Shown here: positions 17,762 through 24,694 of the stretch, in pieces
Layout of the letters: each line of letters begins with the position of its first letter
Position numbering within the stretch: the first letter of the stretch is position 1
Source: Thalassospira xianhensis MCCC 1A02616
GTDB taxonomy: Bacteria > Pseudomonadota > Alphaproteobacteria > Rhodospirillales > Thalassospiraceae
Assembly: GCF_003326475.1 (NCBI RefSeq)
Contig: NZ_JPWA01000008.1
Coordinates: 93,888 to 157,887 of the forward strand
Reading direction: 5' to 3'
Length of the DNA stretch: 64,000 nt
Position numbers and translations under genes: made by a program
Notes under the pieces: model-generated
What the model was told of the DNA's origin: nothing
The model's database searches: none
Seen by the model: only the letters and a program-made list of their open reading frames with translations

Positions 17762-17959
17762 CTTCCATCAAACAATAAAGCGCTCCCAATGGGAACGCTT
17801 TATGAAAACCGTAAGCCAAAGGCTGTGGTTTGATAGTTATGTTTCACACCAATAATCACTAAACTTCCATGCGTCAGCTGTCAAACGACAAAACGCCCCA
17901 AAAAGGGGCGTTTGACGAAACCGCAGACCGAGGTCAGGGTTTGATAGTGCTCTTCACAA
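17762..17959 (+). repeat. tandem ~100-bp structured repeats (candidate ncRNA), two copies
   Basis: Two diverged copies start with CTTCCAT at 17765 and 17866. Each has a strong hairpin (ATAAAGCG/CGCTTTAT around 17775-17802; AAACGCCCC/GGGGCGTTT around 17890-17913). A second hairpin follows in each, closed by AAACC/GGTTT, with inner stems AGCC/GGCT in copy 1 and GACC/GGTC in copy 2. Each copy then runs into GTTTGATAGT...TTCAC. The inner stems differ in sequence but keep pairing, which points to RNA structure. The first hairpins could also act as terminators of the AbiEii/GIY-YIG operon. Confidence 0.55.
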
Positions 17960-17975
17960 GGCAACTAATATTCTT

Positions 17976-18001
17976 CGAAGGTTGCAGTTTGTCAACCTTC
18001 G
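17976..18001. terminator. hairpin CGAAGGTTG/CAACCTTCG
   Basis: A perfect 9-bp inverted repeat with an 8-nt loop lies between the tandem structured repeats and the adenine methyltransferase gene. There is no long T-run, so it could be an operator or attenuator instead of an intrinsic terminator. Confidence 0.35.
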
Positions 18002-18151
18002 CCACTGACTACCAATATAGACCCCGAATTTACGGATACCCTCTCCGGACAAATGCCACCGGTCTCTTGCCAAGAGTTCTGCTCCAATGGTTCGAAAGCA
18101 CAGACGCCAAGTCTAATTTGGCACTACTATTTTTGCGGAGCAGATTCCAAG

Positions 18152-18934
18152 ATGGCCAAACTGACCAAACAGCAAGCCAAGCTCCATGCTCAAGCATGTG
18201 AGATTCTCCAACAGGATGTTCTTTCCCTGCCCGAAAGGGAATTCGTGCTAGAGCACTGGAGGGAAGATGCAAACCACGTGAACAGTCCGGCGGGTGCCTT
18301 CATGACACCTTTCGAGCTTGCAAACAGCTTTGCATATGCTTGCTCCATGGATGAGCCGGGACGATATATCGACCTGTGCGCCGGGATTGGGGCTTTAAGC
18401 TTCCACCTCCATCAATATACTCTGAGAAACTCAGGGGAAACTGAATATGTCTGTGTTGAAATCAACCCGGACTATGCGGAAGTTGGACGAAAGATCCTCC
18501 CCGAAGCAACCTGGATAGTTGCCGACGTTTTCGATATCCCTAACATGGACCTGGGTCGCTTCGATGTGGCTATCGGGAACCCACCCTTCGGCCGTATCAA
18601 CAGAAATGGGAAGTCGGGTCCAAACTATAATGGTCCCCAATTCGAATACCATGTCATTGATATCGCGTCTCAGATCGCAGACGACGGCTACTTCATCATC
18701 CCGCAGGAAAGCGCCCCGTTCCGTTTCAGTGGGCGCCAGAGCTTCAAAGAAGAAACGACGCCGAAACATGACAAATTCCTTTCTGAGACAGGCTTCCAGA
18801 TGTCCTGCGTCAGCATCGACACTTCCTTTGCTCGAAACATGTGGAGAGGGACTAGCCCCGCTGTCGAAATCGTTGCTATCAAATTTCCAGAGCCGCGTCT
18901 GACCCATGAACCGGTGCCCGCAATGGTGATGTGA
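18152..18934 (+). CDS. N6-adenine-type DNA methyltransferase
   Basis: This 260-aa protein has the class I SAM-binding motif YIDLCAGIGALSF, an acidic ribose-binding position (VCVEINPDY), and the catalytic NPPF motif (AIGNPPFGRI), the order of gamma/TaqI-like amino-methyltransferases. I start at MAKLTKQQAK, which follows GCGGAG; the longer frame begins in the noncoding region. No recognisable restriction enzyme is adjacent, so it may be an orphan methyltransferase protecting or regulating the element. The target site cannot be told from sequence. Confidence 0.75.
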   Translation: MAKLTKQQAKLHAQACEILQQDVLSLPEREFVLEHWREDANHVNSPAGAFMTPFELANSFAYACSMDEPGRYIDLCAGIGALSFHLHQYTLRNSGETEYVCVEINPDYAEVGRKILPEATWIVADVFDIPNMDLGRFDVAIGNPPFGRINRNGKSGPNYNGPQFEYHVIDIASQIADDGYFIIPQESAPFRFSGRQSFKEETTPKHDKFLSETGFQMSCVSIDTSFARNMWRGTSPAVEIVAIKFPEPRLTHEPVPAMVM

Positions 18935-19053
18935 AGGAGTCATCTTGCATCACGGCAGAGGAAAGCCCGGTTCAACCCAGATGTGGGTTCCACCAATTAA
19001 TGGTGTCCAGACCGCCCGCTTGAGGCTGTTCATTTCTTATCAGGAGCATAGCT

Positions 19054-19452
19054 ATGACTATACTATTCGAGGGTGAGATCTCCGACGGGCGCGTTACAGA
19101 AGGAAAGACTGACGACCTCACCGAGACCCAAAAGAAGCCTTGGCCGATGATGGTTAACGCGACGATGGTTAACGAGGGCGGCCTCGGCGGGCTCATGATG
19201 TGGTTTGACGCTCCTGATGGCACCTCACGCTCCGTTGCCATCGAAATCGACCAGGGCAATATAAAGATGGTTGTATTCCGGGATAGTATGGAATGCGATG
19301 CAATTGTTACGGTCCAGACCGATGGTGTTCACGTTAGGGCCAATCACGGATCGGCTGCATCATACCTCTTCAACGAACATGGTGTGAGTGCCGCGTCAAG
19401 TGCGCCTACTCCATCCTACAGCGAAGACGACGCAACTCCGACCCCACGTTGA
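19054..19452 (+). CDS. hypothetical protein, 132 aa
   Basis: No family is recognised. It is a beta-rich, soluble protein (SVAIEIDQGNIKMVVFR, TVQTDGVHVRA) with a low-complexity Ser/Thr/Pro tail. The ATG follows CAGGAGCATAGCT. It ends 10 bp before the HExxH gene and is probably in one operon with it. Confidence 0.6.
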   Translation: MTILFEGEISDGRVTEGKTDDLTETQKKPWPMMVNATMVNEGGLGGLMMWFDAPDGTSRSVAIEIDQGNIKMVVFRDSMECDAIVTVQTDGVHVRANHGSAASYLFNEHGVSAASSAPTPSYSEDDATPTPR

Positions 19453-19461
19453 TATGAACAA

Positions 19462-19983
19462 ATGAAGACTATAGCTCAGCGCGTTCATATATTGCATCAC
19501 GGACATGAAGAGCCCCCTCAGCACGGCTACCACGACTACAACCCGTCGTGGGATTATGAGCTGACTGCCCTCCCCCGAGCCGAACAGCTTGATGACCTGA
19601 AGAAAGCGATCGAGGAGGCCGACGCAGACCTTCTTGATGCGCTCAAATTTCCTGGGGCGGTGGTGTTTCTAGCTGAGACGCGTTCTCTCCAGGCGAATAC
19701 ACATGGCGTTTATGCTGACGGAACATCGCAGTTTCCGTTTATCGGCCTCAGCATGGAACGGTTGCACGACGCCTGTGAGGACACGGGAAACGACTTCTCC
19801 GTCCAAATAAAAGCTACACTCGCACACGAATTGGCGCACGCGTGGCTTGAAGCACAATGTTCCGATGACTTGTCAGGTGACACTGAGGAGCAACTCGTCG
19901 AGGAGTTTGCTTTCACGTGGGTTGTTCACGGCCAGGTCGACGTCTCAATCCTTGAAAGTGCCATAGCCAGCCCAGCACCCTGA
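19462..19983 (+). CDS. HExxH metalloprotease-like protein
   Basis: The 173-aa protein contains TLAHELAHAWLEAQ, an HExxH zinc site, followed about 20 residues later by EEQLVEEFAFTW, where a glutamate could be the third ligand. This arrangement resembles ImmA/IrrE-like and other gluzincin folds. There is no secretion signal. It lies in an operon with the 132-aa gene and ends 37 bp before a CRISPR-like repeat pair, like the other HExxH gene near 4.1 kb. Protease activity is inferred; a regulatory or anti-repressor role is possible. Confidence 0.65.
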   Translation: MKTIAQRVHILHHGHEEPPQHGYHDYNPSWDYELTALPRAEQLDDLKKAIEEADADLLDALKFPGAVVFLAETRSLQANTHGVYADGTSQFPFIGLSMERLHDACEDTGNDFSVQIKATLAHELAHAWLEAQCSDDLSGDTEEQLVEEFAFTWVVHGQVDVSILESAIASPAP

Positions 19984-20020
19984 CACTGCGAAGAGTAGGT
20001 CAGGCTGCACAATAAGACCA

Positions 20021-20109
20021 GTCTTCCCGATGTCCGCGGGGAAAACCCAAAAGCGATCAGTCAGTGTATAGTTAAAAAGGACGTTCCCCGTGCACACGGG
20101 GAATCTCTC
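20021..20109 (+). CRISPR. minimal CRISPR-like locus, 2 repeats and 1 spacer
   Basis: Two degenerate repeats (20021-20048 and 20082-20109) lie exactly 61 bp apart, the same 28+33 geometry as the array near 4.9 kb. The second contains TTCCCCGTGCACACGGGG, identical to the core of repeat 3 of that array. The first has CTTCCCG...CGCGGGGA with a weaker stem. This conservation argues for common origin, not chance hairpins. The locus abuts the stop codon of the release-factor-like gene. No cas genes are near. Confidence 0.6.
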
Positions 20110-20805
20110 TTAGAGCCAGATCTCGTCCATAAACCCTTTCAAATAGCGCTTAGTAGACATTGTTTTACCGGTGTCGTGATGCACGGTCCTGTCGTCTTGG
20201 AACCGGATAGTAATCACTTTGTCCCCGCGCATGCCGGAACCAATTTGCATCCGTCGCATCTGATTGATGTCGGTGTGCTTGTTCTGGTGCACCAGAGCCT
20301 CCAGAGAAGCAATCAGGGCTGTCTTAGCTTCACGGAGGTTGTTCTCCCTCTTTCGGCCTTGGCGCGCTTCACAGAGGCCTGTAGGGACATGGAAGACCCT
20401 GCAACTGTTTTGATGCTTGTTTCTGTGTTGTCCGCCATTACCGGTCCCCGAAAACCACTCTACACGGAAATGACATTCGTCCCGTAGCAGCAACTCTGGC
20501 GAAACGCTGCCTTCCGACGTGATGGAAACGGTCACGGTCGATGAATGGACGCGGCCGCGCTTTTCGGTCGGAGGCACCCGTTGAATTCGGTGTCCGCCAG
20601 CTTCTTGCTCAAATTTTGTGAGATCTTCGCCCTCAACCTCGAGGGCTATGCTGTAATGTCCCGCGTCACTTGGACTGATATCCTTGACGCGGTGCCTTCA
20701 ACCTTTACGGTCGAAGTACTTCTTGTATGCGTTGGCCAAGTCACCAACAAACATCTGACTATCGCTGCCACCTTCAGCAGCGCAGATTTCGACGGTACGT
20801 TTCAT
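20110..20805 (-). CDS. short class I release factor (RF1-like), with in-frame UGA codon
   Basis: Read from ATG at 20805, the frame gives MKRTVEICAAEGGSDSQMFV..., then TGA at codon 36 (20698-20700), then continues in the same frame to the end (231 codons). It has the class I release-factor landmarks: AGGHRIQRVPPTEKRGRVHS, where PPT occupies the RF1 P-x-T codon-recognition position, and SGTGNGGQHRNK, the peptidyl-tRNA-hydrolysing GGQ loop. MQIGSGMRGDKV matches the RF1 end region. Domain 1 is missing, as in short phage-type factors. The UGA sits where RF1 usually has Trp (GW). Either a TGG-to-TGA mutation or stop readthrough is implied. Without readthrough, only a 155-aa piece from GTG at 20577 remains. 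Confidence 0.7.
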
Positions 20806-20995
20806 CGTCTTACTCGCTGTTTGATGTTGAAGATATCTGGAATTTCCAGAATTACATCCTACCTCCACCATCACCCAGAAGGAAGGAAAATTTCAATATT
20901 TTCGTTTGATATTCTTGCGATCCAAGGAAAACTCAATAAGGGGATGATTTCATCGTTCTTCAAATGCATCTTTCACTTTTCCAAGGAGAGAATTC

Positions 20996-21547
20996 ATGAA
21001 GATATTTGTTCCGGAAGTTGGAACTCATTTGCGCGTAACCCAGGATTGGACAGCATCAATTCTCTTTGAAACCCGAAATCAAGCGTTTCTGAAATCATTG
21101 GGCATAATTGGATGCATGCAGGTTGACCCGGAAGCGGAATATAGCGCAGAGGACCATCTGGACCCTAAGAAGTGGAAGGAAGCCAGCTATGACTCTCAAG
21201 TGGAAAAGTTCAAGAAGGCTGAAGCTAAATGCGCCTTTCCGACCGGACCATTCACTGCCTGGAGAGAAGGTTATCGTGCCCGCGGCCGTCTTAGTGTAAC
21301 GATACCTGCGGAAACCGTGCTGCGCGTCGAGCGCGTTTACATTCGCAAAGGGGCTGAGGATTTCAATAGCATCACATTCAAAGTCCTAAAGGTTGATGTC
21401 GAGTACTCCAAAATGCGTAAAGCTCGGTTCTTCGCTTCCCTGCGGGACATCAACGCTGGTCTAAATGCAGAAGTGCTGGACGAGCAGGACCTAAGTACCG
21501 TCCACATCTCAGACAGTGATTTGAGTGCCATATTGGACGCAAAGTGA
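20996..21547 (+). CDS. hypothetical protein, 183 aa
   Basis: No family is recognised. It is a soluble mixed alpha/beta protein, with a basic central block and a beta segment RLSVTIPAETVLRVERVYI, and it ends in an acidic tail (SDSDLSAILDAK). AAGGAGAGAATTC precedes the ATG, a strong ribosome site. It is divergent from the release-factor-like gene, with about 190 bp between the two. Confidence 0.65.
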   Translation: MKIFVPEVGTHLRVTQDWTASILFETRNQAFLKSLGIIGCMQVDPEAEYSAEDHLDPKKWKEASYDSQVEKFKKAEAKCAFPTGPFTAWREGYRARGRLSVTIPAETVLRVERVYIRKGAEDFNSITFKVLKVDVEYSKMRKARFFASLRDINAGLNAEVLDEQDLSTVHISDSDLSAILDAK

Positions 21548-21638
21548 TTTTTATGCGCTGAACGATTCTAGCGACAGAGAAGCGGCATTTCAGGGACGGA
21601 TGTTCACCGGGCACCCAACAGGAGATTGCTCTTATTTG

Positions 21639-21667
21639 TTGACAAGGAAAAGTTCGGTACTTAAGTT
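21639..21667 (+). promoter_or_regulatory. sigma70-like promoter TTGACA-17-TAAGTT
   Basis: The -35 is perfect, the spacer is 17 bp and the -10 is good. It drives the gene starting at 21812. The AGGAAAA just after the -35 is also present at other promoters in this window. Confidence 0.5.
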
Positions 21668-21724
21668 TCGCTTCTTAAGCTTCTTGGCAACAAGTACTTG
21701 CACCCACCCCTCGCCCGCGCGCAG

Positions 21725-21753
21725 CCGTTGGTATCATGGTTCGATACCAACGG
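21725..21753. promoter_or_regulatory. 11-bp inverted repeat in 5' leader
   Basis: CCGTTGGTATC and GATACCAACGG form a perfect 11-bp inverted repeat with a 7-nt loop, 60 bp upstream of the next start codon and downstream of its promoter. No T-run follows, so an operator or leader hairpin is more likely than a terminator. Confidence 0.45.
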
Positions 21754-21811
21754 TCCACTTGCATCGCATGACGGGAACTTCCACGGAGCTCTGCACAGAA
21801 GGAACTGCTCT

Positions 21812-22231
21812 ATGATACATACAGACCCTGTCGCCGCTTTGCGTGCCTTTATTAACGAAACGCATGATGGTTATCTCGTTCTCCCTGGCGGCTTTTCCCG
21901 GGATTTTGCTTCTCCTGACATGCCAAGCCACGGTATCGCCAACGTTCTGACCAAAGAGAATCTGGTTGATTTGCTGTCAATGCTTGAGGCGCGCGCCCAA
22001 CCTGAGGAATCCTCCCATTGCAAGGCATACGCTATGCTATGGTATGGCTCGAAGGTCAATCACAGATTGGGCATAAATAACTTCACCGTCTATGCCGCGA
22101 CCGAGCATCCTGATCGAAGAACGACAATCATCACATTGACTGGGGAAGAATACCAGATCTCTAAAGATGATGGCTCATTGCTCCCCGGATGGTGCTTTTG
22201 TGACATCAACGGGAAACATCTGAAATCCTGA
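21812..22231 (+). CDS. hypothetical protein, 139 aa
   Basis: No family is recognised. I start at MIHTDPVAALRAF, which is preceded by AGAAGGAACTG; the longer frame runs back through the promoter and hairpin. The protein is soluble, with a central GINNFTVYAATEHPDRRTTI beta region. It has a well-formed own promoter and a leader hairpin, so expression is probably regulated. Confidence 0.6.
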   Translation: MIHTDPVAALRAFINETHDGYLVLPGGFSRDFASPDMPSHGIANVLTKENLVDLLSMLEARAQPEESSHCKAYAMLWYGSKVNHRLGINNFTVYAATEHPDRRTTIITLTGEEYQISKDDGSLLPGWCFCDINGKHLKS

Positions 22232-22409
22232 GCGGTGGCAATTAACAGTTCAATGCCTCTTGATTTGTTTCCTGCCCCATGTATGTTTGCTGACACGGGT
22301 TTGGTGAAATCCAGTCAATAGTGACGAAAGCTTACGGCTGTCTCCGAGAGTACCAAGGTCTGACCTACTTCCGAATTGGTAGGCCTTTTGTTCATATATG
22401 GAGGAAGCC

Positions 22410-23657
22410 ATGAAAGACGATATCGTCTATCGACTGCGTTCGACTACCCCTGCCAAAAAGACCGCCAAAAAGCTTAAAGCGTTACTCGCTCCATTGGGTA
22501 TGGAGTTGCGCCTTTCGTATGCACAGGAAACGGCTGCAAAGCTGATGGGTTATGACGATTGGCAAGAGCTCATCCAGTCTGTTGCCTCAGAGGATCACGA
22601 AGGCCCCGCTGATGAGATGCTTGACGATGCGACAGCCAGGAAGCGGACCAAACATCAAAAGAGAGTGCTCTCATCAGTTCTGGGTAGTGAACTCGCAGGT
22701 GAAGAGGTTCCGTTACTGTGGTCGTTGAGAGCCACGGGTATGCCCAACTATATGTTGCCGGATTTTGTTGGGCGTTTGGGCCTGCGTTTAACCGACGAAG
22801 ACCTCAAAGAACTGGAAGCTTTCCTCGAATCCTTCCGCATGTTTGAACAAGCCGCTAGGACCATCTTTTCCTATTTTCCCACTCCTCCTAATGGCGTTGA
22901 CCCTCAATCCAGTCTTGTTCGCATAGAGTTGGATGGTAATTTCGCCGCGCCAGATATTCCGGTGCCATCGGTCACCCGTGAAGAGGAGATCGAGTTCATC
23001 AAAAATGACCAATGGATGCATATTCTGAACCAGCTCAAAAACTGGGACAACCTTCCTGAAGCCGACGATTTTGCAATTGAGGAAGCTTGCGAACATCTAG
23101 CCACCGCCTACTGGAATGTTTGTCAGAAATTGAAGGAATTTGGGTCTGCGCCAGTTCTTTTGCGGCTCGCTAACATGCGGATCACGATGTGGCGCAGCAT
23201 AGTCAATAATGGGAAGGTGGCGCCGTTCTATACCGCTTTATCACCAGAACCGGTTCTCCGTATCGTCTTTGACTTGTGGAATTTCCGATACTCTGCGGCG
23301 AACGAAGGCAGCGCCAGCAAAGCCATCGCATTGCAGGTTGCCTTGCGTCGAGAATTTCTGGACAGCGGATGGACCGAGGGACAAGGGACAGATTGGAAGC
23401 TGGTTGTTCGCGAGAGTAATGGTCCCCGGCAGGACTTAACCATTAAAGCCAGGACACCAGAAGAAGCCTTTGCGTATGCTGCGGCCGCACGCGGTGCCTT
23501 ACGGATGCTTAAAGGGCAAAAAGCAATGGTATTTCGTATCATTGAAGTCAACGGGCAAAAAGTAGTCGGTGAGGAAGCCGCTCGCATTGTTGCTGGGGCC
23601 ATGGGCCATCCAATCATCAAGCGAGGTATTCTTTTTGACGGGAAAAAGCTTCGCTAA
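22410..23657 (+). CDS. hypothetical protein with plasmid-type N-terminal helical motif
   Basis: The start MKDDIVYRLR is supported by GGAGGAAGCC just upstream. Residues ~12-45 (AKKLKALLAPLGMELRLSYA...LMGYDDWQEL) match a short helical region common at the N-terminus of plasmid-encoded proteins, where the consensus runs LSYSxALDxVAxLxGYxxWxEL. The remaining ~360 residues are unassigned, without membrane segments. The function is unknown; the motif only hints at a plasmid or transfer context. Confidence 0.6.
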   Translation: MKDDIVYRLRSTTPAKKTAKKLKALLAPLGMELRLSYAQETAAKLMGYDDWQELIQSVASEDHEGPADEMLDDATARKRTKHQKRVLSSVLGSELAGEEVPLLWSLRATGMPNYMLPDFVGRLGLRLTDEDLKELEAFLESFRMFEQAARTIFSYFPTPPNGVDPQSSLVRIELDGNFAAPDIPVPSVTREEEIEFIKNDQWMHILNQLKNWDNLPEADDFAIEEACEHLATAYWNVCQKLKEFGSAPVLLRLANMRITMWRSIVNNGKVAPFYTALSPEPVLRIVFDLWNFRYSAANEGSASKAIALQVALRREFLDSGWTEGQGTDWKLVVRESNGPRQDLTIKARTPEEAFAYAAAARGALRMLKGQKAMVFRIIEVNGQKVVGEEAARIVAGAMGHPIIKRGILFDGKKLR

Positions 23658-23667
23658 TCTTTAACTG

Positions 23668-23696
23668 CTGACAAAAACTCGTCGGGATACTATTTT
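23668..23696 (+). promoter_or_regulatory. sigma70-like promoter CTGACA-17-TATTTT
   Basis: One mismatch in the -35, a 17-bp spacer and a TATTTT -10, about 40 bp before the next gene. The -10 is identical to the promoter of its paralogue at 24.2 kb. Confidence 0.5.
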
Positions 23697-23738
23697 CCCG
23701 TTAGGTAACAGCTTGATAGTCGCCCCTGGGAGGTATGG

Positions 23739-24176
23739 ATGTTAGATGATGCATGGATTGTCGGGGCGGTCTTGTCCAAGCAAATACGAGATATTGCAAA
23801 CGATCGCGATGAGTGGGCAGCCCACTCATCGCGAATAGCCAAGAACCGGGACTCATGGAAAGAGCACGCTAAAAGCGTAGAGCTTAGCCGGGATGAATGG
23901 AAGGCATATGCTCAACAGCTAGAGCAAGAGCGTGATGGGCTTGTCGATTTTGGGAACAACCTGCTCGCCAATATTGCCCAACTTCAAGCTCACGTTGCGG
24001 GGCTCAAACATGTGGTGAAATCTCTGCAAAAGATACATCCCGATTCCGTTGTTTTCAGTGCAAGTGACGAGATAAGTAATGAGGGAAAGCATTTTGCCGT
24101 AGCCGACCTTTTGTATTTAAAAGCATATAACCAAGTGCTGGAAAAACTGGGCACGCAGGCAAAACATAAGCAGTAA
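23739..24176 (+). CDS. coiled-coil protein with 14-residue repeats (paralogue 1)
   Basis: The N-terminal half contains three 14-residue units beginning R-D-(E/S)-W (RDEWAAHSSRIAKN, RDSWKEHAKSVELS, RDEWKAYAQQLEQE), forming a long predicted coiled coil. A C-terminal helical domain follows with HVAGLKHVVKSLQKIHPDS. The next gene is a shorter paralogue. There is no signal peptide and no family is recognised. A GGGAGG ribosome site and its own promoter precede it. The role may be structural or a scaffold. Confidence 0.65.
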   Translation: MLDDAWIVGAVLSKQIRDIANDRDEWAAHSSRIAKNRDSWKEHAKSVELSRDEWKAYAQQLEQERDGLVDFGNNLLANIAQLQAHVAGLKHVVKSLQKIHPDSVVFSASDEISNEGKHFAVADLLYLKAYNQVLEKLGTQAKHKQ

Positions 24177-24196
24177 AACTTTTCAAGCATTAAATG

Positions 24197-24225
24197 TTGA
24201 CAAGAACAGTTTTGTAAACTATTTT
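24197..24225 (+). promoter_or_regulatory. sigma70-like promoter TTGACA-17-TATTTT
   Basis: Perfect -35, 17-bp spacer and TATTTT, about 45 bp before the second coiled-coil paralogue, which therefore has its own promoter. Confidence 0.55.
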
Positions 24226-24273
24226 GCTTGTAAGGATTGAATTTTGATGGGCCACGAGCCCGAGGAGGCATAA

Positions 24274-24633
24274 ATGTCAGATGCAATGATTGTTGGGTCA
24301 ATGCTGGCCAAAGAGATACAGGAAGTTGCCGATGCTCGGGACGCATGGAAGACGCATGCGCAGAAGGTTGAGGAAAACCGAGATAAGTGGAAGAAGTATG
24401 CTGAAACTGTTCAGGTTGAACTGGCGATACAGCAGGCTTATGTTGCAGGCCTGAAGGCGATAATTGAAGCCGCTAAAAGTATGCATGCAAACTCACCATT
24501 GTTTTCTGGAAGTGGTGCCTCCTTTAAAGATGGTTCTGCCAAAAGCATAGCTGATAAGAAATTTGAGGCGGCATTCGATGCGAAGGCAAAAGAACTTGGC
24601 ATAACAAACCCGGAAGACCACAGAGCTAGTTAA
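24274..24633 (+). CDS. coiled-coil protein with 14-residue repeats (paralogue 2)
   Basis: This 119-aa protein is a paralogue of the preceding one: MSDAMIVGSMLAKEIQEVAD matches its MLDDAWIVGAVLSKQIRDIA, and YVAGLKAIIEAAKSMH matches its later segment. It has only two R-D-x-W units (RDAWKTHAQKVEEN, RDKWKKYAETVQVE), so a repeat was gained or lost. CGAGGAGGC precedes the ATG. The function is unknown. Confidence 0.65.
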   Translation: MSDAMIVGSMLAKEIQEVADARDAWKTHAQKVEENRDKWKKYAETVQVELAIQQAYVAGLKAIIEAAKSMHANSPLFSGSGASFKDGSAKSIADKKFEAAFDAKAKELGITNPEDHRAS

Positions 24634-24660
24634 AGCCAAAGTTCTTCCGGGTTAAGAAAA

Positions 24661-24690
24661 AGAGCAGCCAAGATTTGGCTGCTCTTTTTT
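24661..24690. terminator. bidirectional rho-independent terminator
   Basis: AGAGCAGCCAA and TTGGCTGCTCT form an 11-bp stem with a 3-nt loop. It is flanked by AAAAA on the left and TTTTTT on the right, so it should stop both the plus-strand coiled-coil gene and the minus-strand dotA-like gene. A second possible stem, AACCCGGAAGA (24607-24617) with TCTTCCGGGTT (24643-24653), encloses the coiled-coil gene's stop codon. Confidence 0.8.
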
Positions 24691-24694
24691 GCAT

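Noticed and set aside
4107..20577. Cas proteins near the CRISPR-like loci
   Set aside because: None of the neighbouring proteins carries recognisable Cas1, Cas2, Cas3, Cascade or Cas9/12 motifs.
20698..20700. Genome-wide reassignment of UGA to Trp as explanation of the interrupted release factor
   Set aside because: Many genes in the window end normally in TGA (for example at 4682, 16558, 21547, 30721 and 38460), so the standard code is in use.
20545..21069. Plus-strand 174-codon frame over the release-factor gene
   Set aside because: The minus strand here shows clear release-factor homology; the plus frame has no family likeness and is a shadow.
21725..21753. tRNA T-arm-like GGTTCGATACC sequence
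   Set aside because: The pairing is a simple 11-bp hairpin with loop ATGGTTC; no cloverleaf can be drawn around it.
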